This document shows, piece by piece, positions 35,023-44,623 of a stretch of DNA of 64,000 nt. Both the position numbers and the translations under genes were made by a program. Position 1 is the first letter of the stretch, and the number at the start of each line of letters is the position of its first letter. Source of the DNA: Paenibacillus sinopodophylli (GTDB lineage: Bacteria; Bacillota; Bacilli; Paenibacillales; Paenibacillaceae); NCBI RefSeq assembly GCF_005930355.1, contig NZ_VDBO01000002.1, positions 496,001 through 560,000 on the forward strand. The letters run 5' to 3'. Under the pieces are notes generated by a model that did no database searches, was not told the origin of the DNA, and worked only from the letters and a program-made list of their open reading frames with translations.

Positions 35023-35802
35023 ATGCTTGATGATCAAGATTTCGCACAATTTATCGTACGTATAAAGCAAAAGACCGCCATTGACTTATCCCAGTACAAG
35101 GAAGCCCAAATGAAACGCAGGCTGACGACTCTGAGGCAGAAGCATGGATTTCAGACGTTCGATGAGTATTACAAAGCAATTGAACAAAACAAAAGCATGT
35201 TAAATGAGTTTTTGGATCGGATGACGATCAATGTCTCAGAGTTTTGGAGAAACCCATCTAGGTGGGAGGTTCTGCAGAAACGTTTTTTTCCCGAGATGCT
35301 CGGTACGTCTAATCGATTGAAAATTTGGAGCGCAGCTTGCTCTACGGGCGAGGAGCCCTATACGCTTGCCATGATTCTATCTGAGCTTGGAGCACTGAAT
35401 CGATCCACGCTGCTGGCAACGGATCTTGATTCAGGCGTGCTGCAGAAGGCGATGGAAGGCAGCTACTTGGAACGCTCACTGCGCGATGTACCGGCGGCTT
35501 CTCGTCAGAAATATTTCAAGCAAGCGGATGGTGCCTATCTGGTTTCGGACACCCTCAAACAATTCATTCAATTCAAACAGCAAAACCTGTTGCATGACAC
35601 GTTCGACAACTCGTTTGATTTAATCGTGTGTCGTAACGTTATGATCTATTTCACAGAGGATGCGAAGCATGTGCTGTATCAGAAGTTTGCGAATGCGCTG
35701 AAGTCTGGCGGCTTGTTGTTTGTCGGCAGCACCGAGCAAATTTTCTCACCGGCTCAGTATGGTTTCGAGACCGCTGATACGTTCTTTTACCGCAAGGTTT
35801 AA
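35023..35802 (+). CDS. cheR: Chemotaxis protein methyltransferase CheR
   Basis: CheR methylates glutamates on chemoreceptors. The 259-residue protein has the N-terminal CheR domain, the MTINVSEFWRNPSRWEVL motif, the SAM loop KIWSAACSTGEEPYTLAMIL and the conserved DLIVCRNVMIYFTE. The start at 35023 (MLDDQDFAQF) is set by GGAGG five bases upstream; the longer frame from 34984 overlaps ndk. No other chemotaxis gene lies nearby. Confidence 0.93.
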   Translation: MLDDQDFAQFIVRIKQKTAIDLSQYKEAQMKRRLTTLRQKHGFQTFDEYYKAIEQNKSMLNEFLDRMTINVSEFWRNPSRWEVLQKRFFPEMLGTSNRLKIWSAACSTGEEPYTLAMILSELGALNRSTLLATDLDSGVLQKAMEGSYLERSLRDVPAASRQKYFKQADGAYLVSDTLKQFIQFKQQNLLHDTFDNSFDLIVCRNVMIYFTEDAKHVLYQKFANALKSGGLLFVGSTEQIFSPAQYGFETADTFFYRKV

Positions 35803-35875
35803 CGGTGATGTATACGGTTTTCCAACTTCTCCTATACTAAGCAGTAGGCAGAAGACTTGGAGGATGAATCAACCG

Positions 35876-36043
35876 ATGGACAAACGCAAGGTAATTGCCG
35901 CTTATAGGCGTGGTTTTATTTCGATTCAGGAATGCGCGCAAATTATCGGAGTAGACAGCGGACAAATGACAAGACTCATGAATGATCCGCTGCTTACGCG
36001 TGATGGAACAGTGCTTTTAGAGAAGAAATCAGTGAACAGCTAA
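35876..36043 (+). CDS. Small basic protein with a helix-turn-helix look
   Basis: A 55-residue protein (MDKRKVIAAYRRGFISIQECAQIIG...). The segment SIQECAQIIGVDSGQMTRLMND reads like a single helix-turn-helix. GGAGG lies 12 bases before the ATG, a little far. It is followed by a terminator. In this gap between cheR and aroC I see no other gene. It could be a small DNA-binding regulator, but this is inference only. Confidence 0.55.
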   Translation: MDKRKVIAAYRRGFISIQECAQIIGVDSGQMTRLMNDPLLTRDGTVLLEKKSVNS

Positions 36044-36058
36044 TAGGCTATTCCGGGT

Positions 36059-36108
36059 AGAGACCGAAGAAATGTCAGTCGTTTATGACACTTTCCTCGG
36101 TCTCTTTC
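36059..36108 (+). terminator. Terminator upstream of aroC
   Basis: AGAGACCGA (36059-36067) pairs with TCGGTCTCT (36097-36105), with an inner AAATGTCA / TGACACTTT pairing, followed by TTCTATA. Confidence 0.75.
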
Positions 36109-36242
36109 TATAGGTAAAAGGCGGTGCTGCTTGCTCCTCAATTCTTGTCAAACGGGTAACGCTGTACTATAATGAGCAAAGATGTTTAGTGCAGTAAAGC
36201 ATAGCAGGCGCATATAGGCTTGCTTTGAAGGAGGAGCTTTAG

Positions 36243-37412
36243 TTGAGTTTACGGTATTTGACAGCGGGGGAGACGCATGGTCCCCAACTAACAGCGATTA
36301 TTGAGGGATTGCCGAGCAATCTAACGATTGATTTCGAGGAGCTGAACTTCCAGTTGCACCGTCGCCAGAAGGGCCATGGTCGTGGACGCAGAATGCAAAT
36401 CGAGAAGGATATAGCTAACATTGTCGGCGGCGTTCGCCACGGAAGAACGACAGGTGCTCCGGTAGCGCTTATTGTTGCGAATAATGATTGGAAGCATTGG
36501 ACTTCCGTTATGAATATTGAACCTATTGAAGGCAGTGACGAAGAGAAGCGCCGCGTTCATCGCCCGCGTCCAGGCCATGCGGATTTGAACGGTGGTTTGA
36601 AATATGATCTGAAGGATCTTCGCAATGTACTTGAGCGTTCAAGTGCAAGAGAGACGGCGGCACGTGTGGCCGTTGGCGCAGTTGCTCGCCAGTTTCTTGC
36701 AGAATTCGGAATCAAGGTTGCTGGGCAGGTCATTCGCATCGGCGAAATTGAAGCACCAGCAAATCAGCTTCCTGTTGATGAGCTCATTCGTCTGACAGAG
36801 GAGTCATCCGTCCGTGTGGTGGATAAAGAAACCGAACAGAAGATGACAGATTACATCGATCAGATCAAAGCGGAAGGCGATTCTATCGGTGGAATCGTAG
36901 AATGTATTATTGAAGGCGTACCAATCGGACTTGGCAGCCATGTGCAGTGGGATCGTAAGCTTGACGGCCGAATTGCACAAGCAGTCGTATCCATCAATGC
37001 ATTCAAAGGCTGCGAAATCGGCATCGGCTTTGAAGCGGCGAAGCTTCGCGGCTCACAAGTACATGATGAGATTATGTACGAAGCAGAGCGCGGTTATCAC
37101 CGTGCAACGAACCGACTCGGCGGCTTCGAGGGCGGTATGACCAATGGCGAGCAGATCGTTGTTCGCGGCGTAATGAAGCCTATCCCGACGTTGTACAAGC
37201 CGCTTCGCAGCGTGGACATTGACACGAAAGAGCCTTTCACCGCTCAGGTTGAGCGTTCGGACAGCTGTGCGGTGCCAGCTGCCAGTGTTGTAATGGAGCA
37301 TGTTGTCGCTTGGGAAGTAGCGAAAGCGTTCCTAGAAAAGTTCGGCGGAGATTCGATCGAGGAAATTCGTGCTAACCTGAACAACTACCTAGAGCAGTTG
37401 GGACGGTACTAA
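36243..37412 (+). CDS. aroC: Chorismate synthase
   Basis: This 389-residue flavin-dependent enzyme makes chorismate from EPSP. The N-terminus [13 protein letters not shown], the [12 protein letters not shown] segment, [15 protein letters not shown] and the [15 protein letters not shown] motif are diagnostic. The start is TTG at 36243, with AAGGAGGAG at good spacing. It opens the aroC-aroB-aroH operon (aroF-aroB-aroH in Bacillus naming). Confidence 0.96.
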   Translation: MSLRYLTAGETHGPQLTAIIEGLPSNLTIDFEELNFQLHRRQKGHGRGRRMQIEKDIANIVGGVRHGRTTGAPVALIVANNDWKHWTSVMNIEPIEGSDEEKRRVHRPRPGHADLNGGLKYDLKDLRNVLERSSARETAARVAVGAVARQFLAEFGIKVAGQVIRIGEIEAPANQLPVDELIRLTEESSVRVVDKETEQKMTDYIDQIKAEGDSIGGIVECIIEGVPIGLGSHVQWDRKLDGRIAQAVVSINAFKGCEIGIGFEAAKLRGSQVHDEIMYEAERGYHRATNRLGGFEGGMTNGEQIVVRGVMKPIPTLYKPLRSVDIDTKEPFTAQVERSDSCAVPAASVVMEHVVAWEVAKAFLEKFGGDSIEEIRANLNNYLEQLGRY

Positions 37413-37413
37413 T

Positions 37414-38517
37414 ATGCGGGAGTTAACAGTCGAGCTGGGCGAACGCTCTTATCCTATATATATCGGAGAGGGTCTCCTGAAGGAGGCCTCCACTTATTTC
37501 GTTAAGCATGGGATCAGCAAGAAATCTCCTTTGCTTATTATTACGGACAGTTACGTTGCAGCATTCCATCTGCAAGCGTTCGAAGCAGAGCTGAGAGAAG
37601 CAGGCTTCCAAACGGGAAGCGTCGTTGTTCCGTCTGGTGAAAGCTCGAAATCGCTTTCTATGCTGGAATCACTTGTGGCGAAAGCACTTGAGACAGGACT
37701 TGATCGCAAGTCAACGATTGTTGCGCTCGGTGGTGGTGTTGTAGGGGATCTAGCTGGTTTCGTAGCGGCATCCTACATGCGCGGCATTAAATTCGTTCAG
37801 GTCCCGACAACGATTCTGGCCCATGATAGCAGTGTGGGCGGCAAAGTCGCAGTCAATCATCCGTTTGCCAAAAATATAATCGGTGCATTTCATCAGCCTG
37901 AACTCGTATTGTATGATCTGAATACGCTTCAAACGCTGCCTCCGCGAGAGGTCAGCGCCGGCTTGTCAGAGGTTATTAAGCATGGACTCATCTGGGATGC
38001 GGAATTCGTGTCATGGTGCGAGGAGAACACAGAGAAGCTGTTGTCCCTTGATCCGGAAGCGCTTGGCTATGCCCTGTACAAAGGCTGCAGCGTGAAAGCA
38101 GCTGTCGTCTCGAAGGATGAGCGAGAAAACGATTTGCGTGCAATTCTGAACTTGGGTCATACAATTGGTCATGCACTGGAAGCAGTGGCTGGCTATGGAG
38201 AGCTTCTGCACGGCGAAGCTATCTCAATTGGCATGGTTGGCTCTGCACGGCTTGGGCTCCGTTATGGCGCACCTGAAGAAGTGTACACGGATACGAAACG
38301 CATTCTGGCAAAGGCGGGACTCCCCGTACGATTGCCGGAGCACTTCGACGTCGACAAGGTTATGGATGCGATGATGCATGATAAGAAGTTTTCTGAAGGC
38401 ACAATGATATTTGTCGTTCCGACAGCGATTGGCAAAGTAGACATCAAGTCGGACGTATCTGTTCAGTGGGTACGGGAAATCGTAGAGCAACTAAAGCAGG
38501 AGGTGCAGCCGAAATGA
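37414..38517 (+). CDS. aroB: 3-dehydroquinate synthase
   Basis: This 367-residue enzyme uses NAD and a metal to close DAHP into 3-dehydroquinate. It shows ALGGGVVGDLAGFVAA, VPTTILAHDSSVGGKVAVNHP and the metal-ligand region LNLGHTIGHALEAVAGYGELLHGEA. Spacing to aroC is one base. Its stop is shared with the ATG of aroH (ATGA). Confidence 0.96.
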   Translation: MRELTVELGERSYPIYIGEGLLKEASTYFVKHGISKKSPLLIITDSYVAAFHLQAFEAELREAGFQTGSVVVPSGESSKSLSMLESLVAKALETGLDRKSTIVALGGGVVGDLAGFVAASYMRGIKFVQVPTTILAHDSSVGGKVAVNHPFAKNIIGAFHQPELVLYDLNTLQTLPPREVSAGLSEVIKHGLIWDAEFVSWCEENTEKLLSLDPEALGYALYKGCSVKAAVVSKDERENDLRAILNLGHTIGHALEAVAGYGELLHGEAISIGMVGSARLGLRYGAPEEVYTDTKRILAKAGLPVRLPEHFDVDKVMDAMMHDKKFSEGTMIFVVPTAIGKVDIKSDVSVQWVREIVEQLKQEVQPK

Positions 38518-38882
38518 GCGTAAGAGGAATTCGTGGAGCTATTACCGTTGGGGCGAATGAAGAGCAGCCTATTCTTAATGCTACAATCGAGATGCTTAAT
38601 CGCATCGTCACTGATAATGAAATCGTGCCAGATGATATTTGCAGCGTATTCGTGACCGTTACGAATGATTTGGACGAGGCGTTTCCTGCAAAGGCGATCC
38701 GTCAAATGAAGGGCTGGGAGCTAGTTCCGCTCATGTGCGCCCTTGAGGTTCCGGTTAAAGGAAGCTTGGAGCGTTGTATCAGACTGATGGTTCTGATTAA
38801 TACAGACAAAAAACAAGCGGAGATTCGCCACGTTTATTTGAATGGGGCAGAGGCGCTTCGCCCGGACTTATCCAAATCCTAA
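38514..38882 (+). CDS. aroH: Chorismate mutase (AroH type)
   Basis: A 122-residue monofunctional chorismate mutase of the trimeric AroH class. The N-terminus VRGIRGAITV carries the active-site Arg, LMCALEVPVKGSLERCIRLMV carries the second Arg and VYLNGAEALRPDL closes the protein. It turns chorismate to prephenate for Phe and Tyr, while trpE below draws chorismate to Trp. The start at 38514 overlaps the aroB stop; AGGAGGTG lies upstream. The longer frame from 38466 is unlikely. Confidence 0.94.
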   Translation: MSVRGIRGAITVGANEEQPILNATIEMLNRIVTDNEIVPDDICSVFVTVTNDLDEAFPAKAIRQMKGWELVPLMCALEVPVKGSLERCIRLMVLINTDKKQAEIRHVYLNGAEALRPDLSKS

Positions 38883-38920
38883 TTTTTCATTATTGCTCTT
38901 ATATGAATGATAACCCTTTG

Positions 38921-38950
38921 TTGACGCAAAGCTGTTCGTTGATGTATATT
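38921..38950 (+). promoter_or_regulatory. Candidate promoter of the trp operon
   Basis: TTGACG (38921-38926) and TATATT (38945-38950) with an 18-base spacer. The expected start near 38957 puts the TRAP site at the very 5' end of the transcript. Confidence 0.65.
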
Positions 38951-38963
38951 TAGTTACGTAAGT

Positions 38964-39026
38964 GAGAGTAGCAGAGTTTTTTCTGAGTTGAGATGAGTCG
39001 AGACTAGTTTAGAGTAGCAGAGTGAG
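38964..39026 (+). promoter_or_regulatory. TRAP-binding site in the trp leader RNA
   Basis: Eleven GAG/TAG triplets occur on a 5-base pitch in two blocks: 38964, 38969, 38974 and 38985, 38990, 38995, 39000, 39005, 39010, 39015, 39020. The blocks are separated by an 8-base T-rich spacer, and a twelfth GAG lies at 39024. The TRAP ring has 11 subunits, each binding one triplet, so the count fits exactly. mtrB is at 28408. Confidence 0.92.
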
Positions 39027-39164
39027 GCACGCAGTGTTAGGGAATTGTCGGAAGAGCTGAACAATGGCTTGCGCGTAGGCGTATGGCGTTGTAAAAGTGC
39101 TGTTTCTGCCTATCCTTCGATGTGTTTCTTCCGCTTACACACTTCCGTCATCATCTAACCCAAC

Positions 39165-39191
39165 GCTCCTGCTCTGGCAGGAGCTTTTTTT
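39165..39191 (+). terminator. Attenuator terminator of the trp leader
   Basis: GCTCCTGC-TCTG-GCAGGAGC followed by seven T. Its 5' arm is also complementary (one mismatch, one wobble) to AGAGTAGCAG at 39011-39020 in the TRAP site, so TRAP binding would favour this terminator. Confidence 0.88.
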
Positions 39192-39211
39192 GTATTTTTT
39201 GATAGATTTTT

Positions 39212-39312
39212 CTACGCATAGGAAAGGATATGAGTTTGCTCATACTTTCTCTATACGTCTACGCGAAACGTGAGCATAGCCGCCAGAGGACGGCTTCAGC
39301 CGTTTACGCTTG
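39212..39312 (+). repeat. Composite palindromic repeat, copy F (subfamily 2)
   Basis: Leading hairpin AAAGGATATGAG-TTTG-CTCATACTTT, linker TCTCTATACGTCTACGCGAAAC, hairpin with GCCGCC and GGACGGC, closing arm GTTTACGC. It lies inside the trp leader, between the attenuator and trpE. Confidence 0.75.
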
Positions 39313-39336
39313 ATCGCAAAGGGAGGATGTTTCTGA

Positions 39337-40908
39337 ATGTCAAATGAGCTGCAACAGGTTACCCGTCTCGCAAGCCAATACAATTTAATTCCAATCGTTC
39401 GTTACATGATGGCAGACACCGAAACACCGATCCGTTTGTTCCAGCATTTCGCGAAGGAGGATCACGCCTTTCTTCTAGAGAGTGTGGAAGGTGGTGCGAA
39501 GTGGGCTAGAAATTCATTCATCGGTACTGATCCGTTTATGATGCTCTACGGCAAGAACGGCGAGATGGTGCTGGAGCGCGGCGGCGAGAAACATGTTCTT
39601 GGCGATAAGCCGATTGAGCTGCTTAAGGCTCATTTGCGCTCCTTCCGGAGCCCATCATTGCCAGAACTTCCTCCATTCACGGGAGGAGCAATCGGATTCT
39701 TTGGCTATGATCTGCTGCAATATTATGAGAAGCTTCCAGCTCATCGGATTGATGATCTGAATATGAATGATATGCAGTTCATGTTCTGCGATCAAGTGAT
39801 CGTATTCGACCACTTCAAACAAAGGCTGCAAATTGTCGGCAACGTGCATGTAGCTGATGGTGCCACCGATGCTGAGATTGCGATTAGCTATCATGCGGCA
39901 ATTGCCAAGATTGAAGCAACGATTGAGCGACTTCAGCAGCCTGTAACGATTCCTGTAACGACAGGAAGCTCGATTGAAGTGGATTATGAGCTTGGCGATA
40001 TTCAGTCCAATGTAACGAAAGAGCAGTTCATGTCGAATATCGAGCAGGCGAAGCAATATATCCGCGCTGGTGATATTTTTCAAGTGGTACTGTCGCAGCG
40101 CTTCAATATTGACACGGACATCGATCCTTTGCATGTGTACCGGGTGCTTCGTACAATGAACCCATCCCCTTATATGTATTATTTGAAAATGGGCGAAGAG
40201 GTTATTGTAGGTACGTCGCCTGAGGCGCTTGTTAAGGTAAACGGGGATAGAGTTGAGACTAGACCAATCGCAGGAACCAGACCTCGCGGCAAAACGCCTG
40301 AGGAGGATAAAGCGCTTGAGCTTGAGCTGCTGGCGGATGAGAAGGAACGCGCTGAGCATCTGATGCTGGTGGATCTCGGCCGCAATGACATTGGCAGAGT
40401 ATCTGAATTCGGCACCGTAAAATGTGATTCCTTCATGGAGATCGAGCGCTATTCGCATGTTATGCATATTGTATCGAACGTATCTGGCAAGCTGCATAAG
40501 GACAAGGACTTCTTCGATGCATTTGTTTCTTGTTTGCCTGCGGGCACGGTATCAGGGGCTCCAAAGCTGAGAGCGATGGAAATTATTGCGGAGCTCGAGA
40601 ATGAGGCACGCGGTGCATATGCAGGCGCTATAGGTTATTTGGGCTTCGGCGGTTCTATGGACACTTGCATTACAATCCGTACGATTATTTTCAAGCATGG
40701 CAAAGCATATGTTCAAGCCGGAGCAGGCATCGTATGGGATTCGGTTCCCGAGAGCGAATACATGGAAACTGTTAATAAGGCGAAAGGCATGCTGAAGGCC
40801 ATTCGTACAGCTGAGGCGATTTTCGCACAGCCTAAGGGCCAGCAGGGCGGCTATAACGCCATCAATTCGGATTATTACGTCAAGGCCGGAGAGGGGCTTG
40901 GTCAATAA
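39337..40908 (+). CDS. trpE: Anthranilate synthase component I
   Basis: TrpE makes anthranilate from chorismate, with ammonia from a glutamine amidotransferase subunit. The 523-residue protein has the N-terminal tryptophan-feedback region (LLESVEGGAKWARNSFIGTDP) and the chorismate-binding core (RPIAGTRPRGKTPEEDK, LPAGTVSGAPKLRAMEII). No trpG is in the operon, so a shared PabA-type subunit elsewhere is likely, as in Bacillus. AAAGGGAGG precedes the ATG. It overlaps trpD by one base (TAATG). Confidence 0.96.
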   Translation: MSNELQQVTRLASQYNLIPIVRYMMADTETPIRLFQHFAKEDHAFLLESVEGGAKWARNSFIGTDPFMMLYGKNGEMVLERGGEKHVLGDKPIELLKAHLRSFRSPSLPELPPFTGGAIGFFGYDLLQYYEKLPAHRIDDLNMNDMQFMFCDQVIVFDHFKQRLQIVGNVHVADGATDAEIAISYHAAIAKIEATIERLQQPVTIPVTTGSSIEVDYELGDIQSNVTKEQFMSNIEQAKQYIRAGDIFQVVLSQRFNIDTDIDPLHVYRVLRTMNPSPYMYYLKMGEEVIVGTSPEALVKVNGDRVETRPIAGTRPRGKTPEEDKALELELLADEKERAEHLMLVDLGRNDIGRVSEFGTVKCDSFMEIERYSHVMHIVSNVSGKLHKDKDFFDAFVSCLPAGTVSGAPKLRAMEIIAELENEARGAYAGAIGYLGFGGSMDTCITIRTIIFKHGKAYVQAGAGIVWDSVPESEYMETVNKAKGMLKAIRTAEAIFAQPKGQQGGYNAINSDYYVKAGEGLGQ

Positions 40909-41960
40909 TGCAGGCAACCGAAGCCATCACGATGCAGCAGGCTCTTAATCAGTTGATTAGCGGAACGAGCCTTACGCGTGAGCAAGCAAGCAGCGTCATG
41001 AGTATTATTATGAGTGGTGAGGCGACAGCTGTGCAAATTGCTGGCGTCGTGACCGCGATGCGCATGAAAGGTGAAACGAAGGATGAGATTACCGGATTCG
41101 CACAAGCCATGCGCGCGCATTCCAGTCATCTGCATACGGAGCAGGAGGGTCTGCTTGATACTTGTGGTACTGGCGGCTCAGGCATCCATAAGTTTAATAT
41201 ATCGACGGCATCATCTATTATAGCAGCAGCTGCAGGCATACGAGTAGCCAAGCATGGCAACCGTGCGATGTCGGGCAAGACAGGAAGCGCGGATGTATTG
41301 GAAGCACTTGGCGTTCAGATTACGATCACGCCGGAGCAGGCAGCACAATGTCTCGAAGATATCGGCATCTGCTTCATGTTCGCTCAGCTGTATCATCCAT
41401 CGCTGCGTCATGCATCTGTTCCTCGCAAGGAGCTAGGCATTCGGACGATCTTCAACATGCTGGGCCCTCTTACGAATCCAGCAGGAGCAGACAGACAGCT
41501 TCTAGGCCTCTACGATCGTGCACGTACGTCAACAGTTGCTGAGGTGCTTGGTGAGCTCGGCTTGAAGCGGGCGATGGTTGTGAGCAGCCATGACGGGTTG
41601 GATGAAATCAGCATATCCGCACCGACGCAAATTTCGGAGCTGCTGGATGGCAAGGTCAGAACATTCGATATTACCCCAGAAGAGCTGGGGCTGAAGAGAT
41701 GGCCGATTTCCGACGTAATGGGCGGTGAGCCGGAAGTGAATGCCGCGCTTATTCGCGCCATATTCGCAGGCGAGCAGCAAGGTGCTTATCGGGATATTGT
41801 ACTTGCGAACGCTGGTGCATGCATCTACGTTGGCGGCTTGGCGGGCTCCCTCCAAGACGGGGTTGCCGCTGCGGCAAAGGTTATAGATTCAGGAGAGGCG
41901 CAGCGCAAGCTTGCTAGCCTTATTCAAACGACAGGAGAGTTGGCACATGTTTCTGGATAA
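40908..41960 (+). CDS. trpD: Anthranilate phosphoribosyltransferase
   Basis: This 350-residue enzyme joins anthranilate and PRPP. It has the glycine-rich PRPP site DTCGTGGSGIHKFNIST, the KHGNRAMSGKTGSADVLEALG motif and LGPLTNPAGA. The ATG overlaps the last base of the trpE stop, and the 3' end overlaps the trpC start by 14 bases, so the three genes are tightly coupled. Confidence 0.96.
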   Translation: MQATEAITMQQALNQLISGTSLTREQASSVMSIIMSGEATAVQIAGVVTAMRMKGETKDEITGFAQAMRAHSSHLHTEQEGLLDTCGTGGSGIHKFNISTASSIIAAAAGIRVAKHGNRAMSGKTGSADVLEALGVQITITPEQAAQCLEDIGICFMFAQLYHPSLRHASVPRKELGIRTIFNMLGPLTNPAGADRQLLGLYDRARTSTVAEVLGELGLKRAMVVSSHDGLDEISISAPTQISELLDGKVRTFDITPEELGLKRWPISDVMGGEPEVNAALIRAIFAGEQQGAYRDIVLANAGACIYVGGLAGSLQDGVAAAAKVIDSGEAQRKLASLIQTTGELAHVSG

Positions 41961-42747
41961 AATTGTAGCAACAAAGCGCGCAGAGGTGGAGGAGCTTGCT
42001 TCACGCTTTAATCTTTCAGAGGTCGAGAAGCAAATCACAGCGCTTGAGAACTGCCGCGGATTCGAGCACGCCGTATCGGCTGCAGGCCGCAACCGGAGCA
42101 TGGGTCTGATTGCTGAAGTGAAGAAGGCATCTCCTTCGAAAGGACTCATTCGCGCCGATTTCGACCCGGCAACGCTTGCTGCGGCTTATGAGACTGCTGG
42201 GGCGGATTGCATATCTGTCCTTACTGATCGCGACTATTTCCAAGGCTCGAATGCGTTCCTCCAAGCTGTCAAAGAAAAGGTCAAGGTACCGCTTCTACGC
42301 AAAGACTTTACCATCGATTATCGGCAAATTTATGAAGCGCGCCTCATTGGTGCTGACGCTATTCTTCTGATTGCTGCTATTATGACACCGGCACAGCTAG
42401 GCGAGTTCCACGATTTGGCCAAATCGATTGGCCTCGATGTGTTGGTTGAGGTTCACAATCAAGAAGAGCTTGAAGGCGTGCTGGAGCTTGGCAAAGCGAG
42501 TTTGATTGGAGTTAACAATCGCGACTTGAAATCATTCGTAACGGATTTGAAAACGACGGAGTCATTGATCGGATATATGCCGGAGCATATTACTATCATT
42601 AGCGAGAGCGGAATAGCTGGCAAGTCGGATATGGATTATTTGCAATCGATCGGCGCGCACGGCGTTCTAATCGGCGAGTATTTCATGCGGCATGAGAACG
42701 TCGCTCAATCGGTTTTAGATCTGATGGGCGCGGTGAACCCTCGATGA
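41947..42747 (+). CDS. trpC: Indole-3-glycerol phosphate synthase
   Basis: A TIM-barrel enzyme of 266 residues that closes the indole ring. Motifs: LIAEVKKASPSKG (catalytic Lys), VPLLRKDFTID (second Lys), LIGVNNRDLKSF and SESGIAG. The start at 41947 (MFLDKIVATK) has AGGAGAG upstream; the longer frame from 41911 adds an unconserved stretch inside trpD. It overlaps trpF by four bases. Confidence 0.95.
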   Translation: MFLDKIVATKRAEVEELASRFNLSEVEKQITALENCRGFEHAVSAAGRNRSMGLIAEVKKASPSKGLIRADFDPATLAAAYETAGADCISVLTDRDYFQGSNAFLQAVKEKVKVPLLRKDFTIDYRQIYEARLIGADAILLIAAIMTPAQLGEFHDLAKSIGLDVLVEVHNQEELEGVLELGKASLIGVNNRDLKSFVTDLKTTESLIGYMPEHITIISESGIAGKSDMDYLQSIGAHGVLIGEYFMRHENVAQSVLDLMGAVNPR

Positions 42748-43421
42748 GCAGGAGCCCGCGTATCAAAATATGCGGATTAATGGACACGCGAACGATCCAA
42801 GCGATGGACGGTCTGCCCATTCATGAGATTGGGTTCGTGTTCGCCCCAAGCAAGCGACAAGTTGCAGGTGCAGAAGCAGCGTTGCTTGTTGCAGAAGCAA
42901 AGCTTCTAAATGGAGCAGATGGCGTTAGACCATTAACAGTTGGCGTATTTGTAAATGAGGCTTTCGATAGTCTTCGAGCAATTCTTGCAGAAACGCAGCT
43001 TGATGTGGCTCAGTTGCACGGCAGCGAACCGCCTGAATACTGTAAGGCTGTTCGAGATAAGCTGAATGTACAAGTGTGGAAAGTGTTCTCTATGAAGAAG
43101 GAACAAGAAGACAATACACCTGTTGCAGCGATAGTGAGGCTATCTCCCTATCGAGCAGATATTGATGTTGTCTTAATCGACGCTCCTGGGGGCGGAACAG
43201 GGCAAACCTTTGATTGGGATGCGATAAATGAGTATCAGCAAGCAGCCGAAGAGCTAGGCATACCGCTCTACGTAGCAGGCGGACTTCATGAAGGCAATGT
43301 GCAGGAGCTTCTGAGCAGCTATGCGCCAACTGGCATTGATGTATCCAGTGGAGTAGAAACGGATGGACGCAAGGATATCGAAAAAATCCGATTATTTGTA
43401 AGAAGGGTGAGAGAGGCATGA
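42744..43421 (+). CDS. trpF: Phosphoribosylanthranilate isomerase
   Basis: A 225-residue TIM-barrel isomerase. It carries the catalytic Cys in KICGLMD, the second acid in [15 protein letters not shown] and the phosphate loop [11 protein letters not shown]. It is joined to trpC and trpB by ATGA overlaps on both sides. A short insert after [14 protein letters not shown] is within normal family variation. Confidence 0.95.
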   Translation: MSRSPRIKICGLMDTRTIQAMDGLPIHEIGFVFAPSKRQVAGAEAALLVAEAKLLNGADGVRPLTVGVFVNEAFDSLRAILAETQLDVAQLHGSEPPEYCKAVRDKLNVQVWKVFSMKKEQEDNTPVAAIVRLSPYRADIDVVLIDAPGGGTGQTFDWDAINEYQQAAEELGIPLYVAGGLHEGNVQELLSSYAPTGIDVSSGVETDGRKDIEKIRLFVRRVREA

Positions 43422-44623
43422 CACAAGTACCAGATCAGAACGGCCGCTTCGGGAAGTTTGGCGGGAGATATGTACCGGAGACGTTGATGAACGCATTGCT
43501 TGAGCTAGAGGAAGCGTATCTCCATTATTCGAAAGATCAGGCTTTTAAGGACGAAATTCATTATTTGCTGCACAAGTACTCGGGCCGCCCGACATCGCTT
43601 TATTATGCAGAGCGTCTCTCTGCGCATCTTGGCGGCGCAAAAATTTACTTAAAGCGTGAAGATCTTAATCATACAGGTGCACATAAGATCAATAATACAA
43701 TCGGCCAAGGTGTCTTGGCGAAACGTATGGGCAAGTCGAAAATTATTGCAGAAACCGGTGCAGGCCAGCACGGTGTAGCTTCGGCAACGATTGCTGCACT
43801 GCTTGGGCTAGAATGTAAAGTGTTCATGGGCGAGGAAGATATGAAGCGTCAACAGCTCAACGTATTCCGTATGCAGCTGCTAGGATCTGAGGTTGTACCT
43901 GTTCTGTCTGGAACTAGAACACTTAAAGACGCTTGTAACGAAACGCTTCGCTACTGGGTAAGCCATGTTGATGATACTTACTATATATTGGGCTCTGTTA
44001 CAGGTCCGCATCCCTACCCGATGATGGTTCGAGATTTCCAACGGATTATTGGTGATGAAGCACGCAAGCAAATCATCACAGAAGAGGGCAGGCTGCCAGA
44101 TTACGTAGTTGCGGCAGTTGGCGGCGGCAGCAATGCTATGGGTATTTTCTATCCATTTGTTAATGACGATAGTGTGAAGCTGCTCGGCGTTGAAGCGGCT
44201 GGCCGCGGCGTCGATACAACCCAGCATGCAGCTACGATGACCAAAGGTCGTCACGGCATATTCCAAGGTTCCATGAGCTACGTCCTGCAGGATGAGCATG
44301 GTCAGGTACAGCCGGCACATTCGATATCCGCGGGACTAGATTATCCTGGTATCGGCCCGGAGCACGCTTATTTGAAGGACTCCGGTCGTGCGGAATATGT
44401 TCCTGTTACCGATGCGGAGGCTCTTGAAGCGCTCCAACTTCTGTCACGCACGGAAGGAATTATACCAGCTCTTGAATCTGCACATGCCATCGCTCAGACG
44501 ATTAAGCTTGCTCCAACTCTAGATAAGGATAAAGTGATTGTAGTCAGCTTATCAGGTCGTGGAGACAAGGATGTAGAAGCGATTATGGGCTATTTGGGGG
44601 TAGAAAAACATGAATCTCATTGA
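43418..44623 (+). CDS. trpB: Tryptophan synthase beta chain
   Basis: This 401-residue PLP enzyme joins indole and serine. The PLP-binding lysine is Lys90 (HTGAHKINN). Other motifs are [10 protein letters not shown], the phosphate site GGGSNAMG and LSGRGDKD. It is a standard TrpB1 and lies directly upstream of its partner trpA, with a 14-base overlap. Confidence 0.97.
   Translation: MTQVPDQNGRFGKFGGRYVPETLMNALLELEEAYLHYSKDQAFKDEIHYLLHKYSGRPTSLYYAERLSAHLGGAKIYLKREDLNHTGAHKINNTIGQGVLAKRMGKSKIIAETGAGQHGVASATIAALLGLECKVFMGEEDMKRQQLNVFRMQLLGSEVVPVLSGTRTLKDACNETLRYWVSHVDDTYYILGSVTGPHPYPMMVRDFQRIIGDEARKQIITEEGRLPDYVVAAVGGGSNAMGIFYPFVNDDSVKLLGVEAAGRGVDTTQHAATMTKGRHGIFQGSMSYVLQDEHGQVQPAHSISAGLDYPGIGPEHAYLKDSGRAEYVPVTDAEALEALQLLSRTEGIIPALESAHAIAQTIKLAPTLDKDKVIVVSLSGRGDKDVEAIMGYLGVEKHESH

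Noticed and set aside
39655..40497. 280-codon open frame opposite trpE
   Set aside because: Antisense to conserved trpE, no ribosome binding site, low-complexity Leu/Arg/His-rich product.
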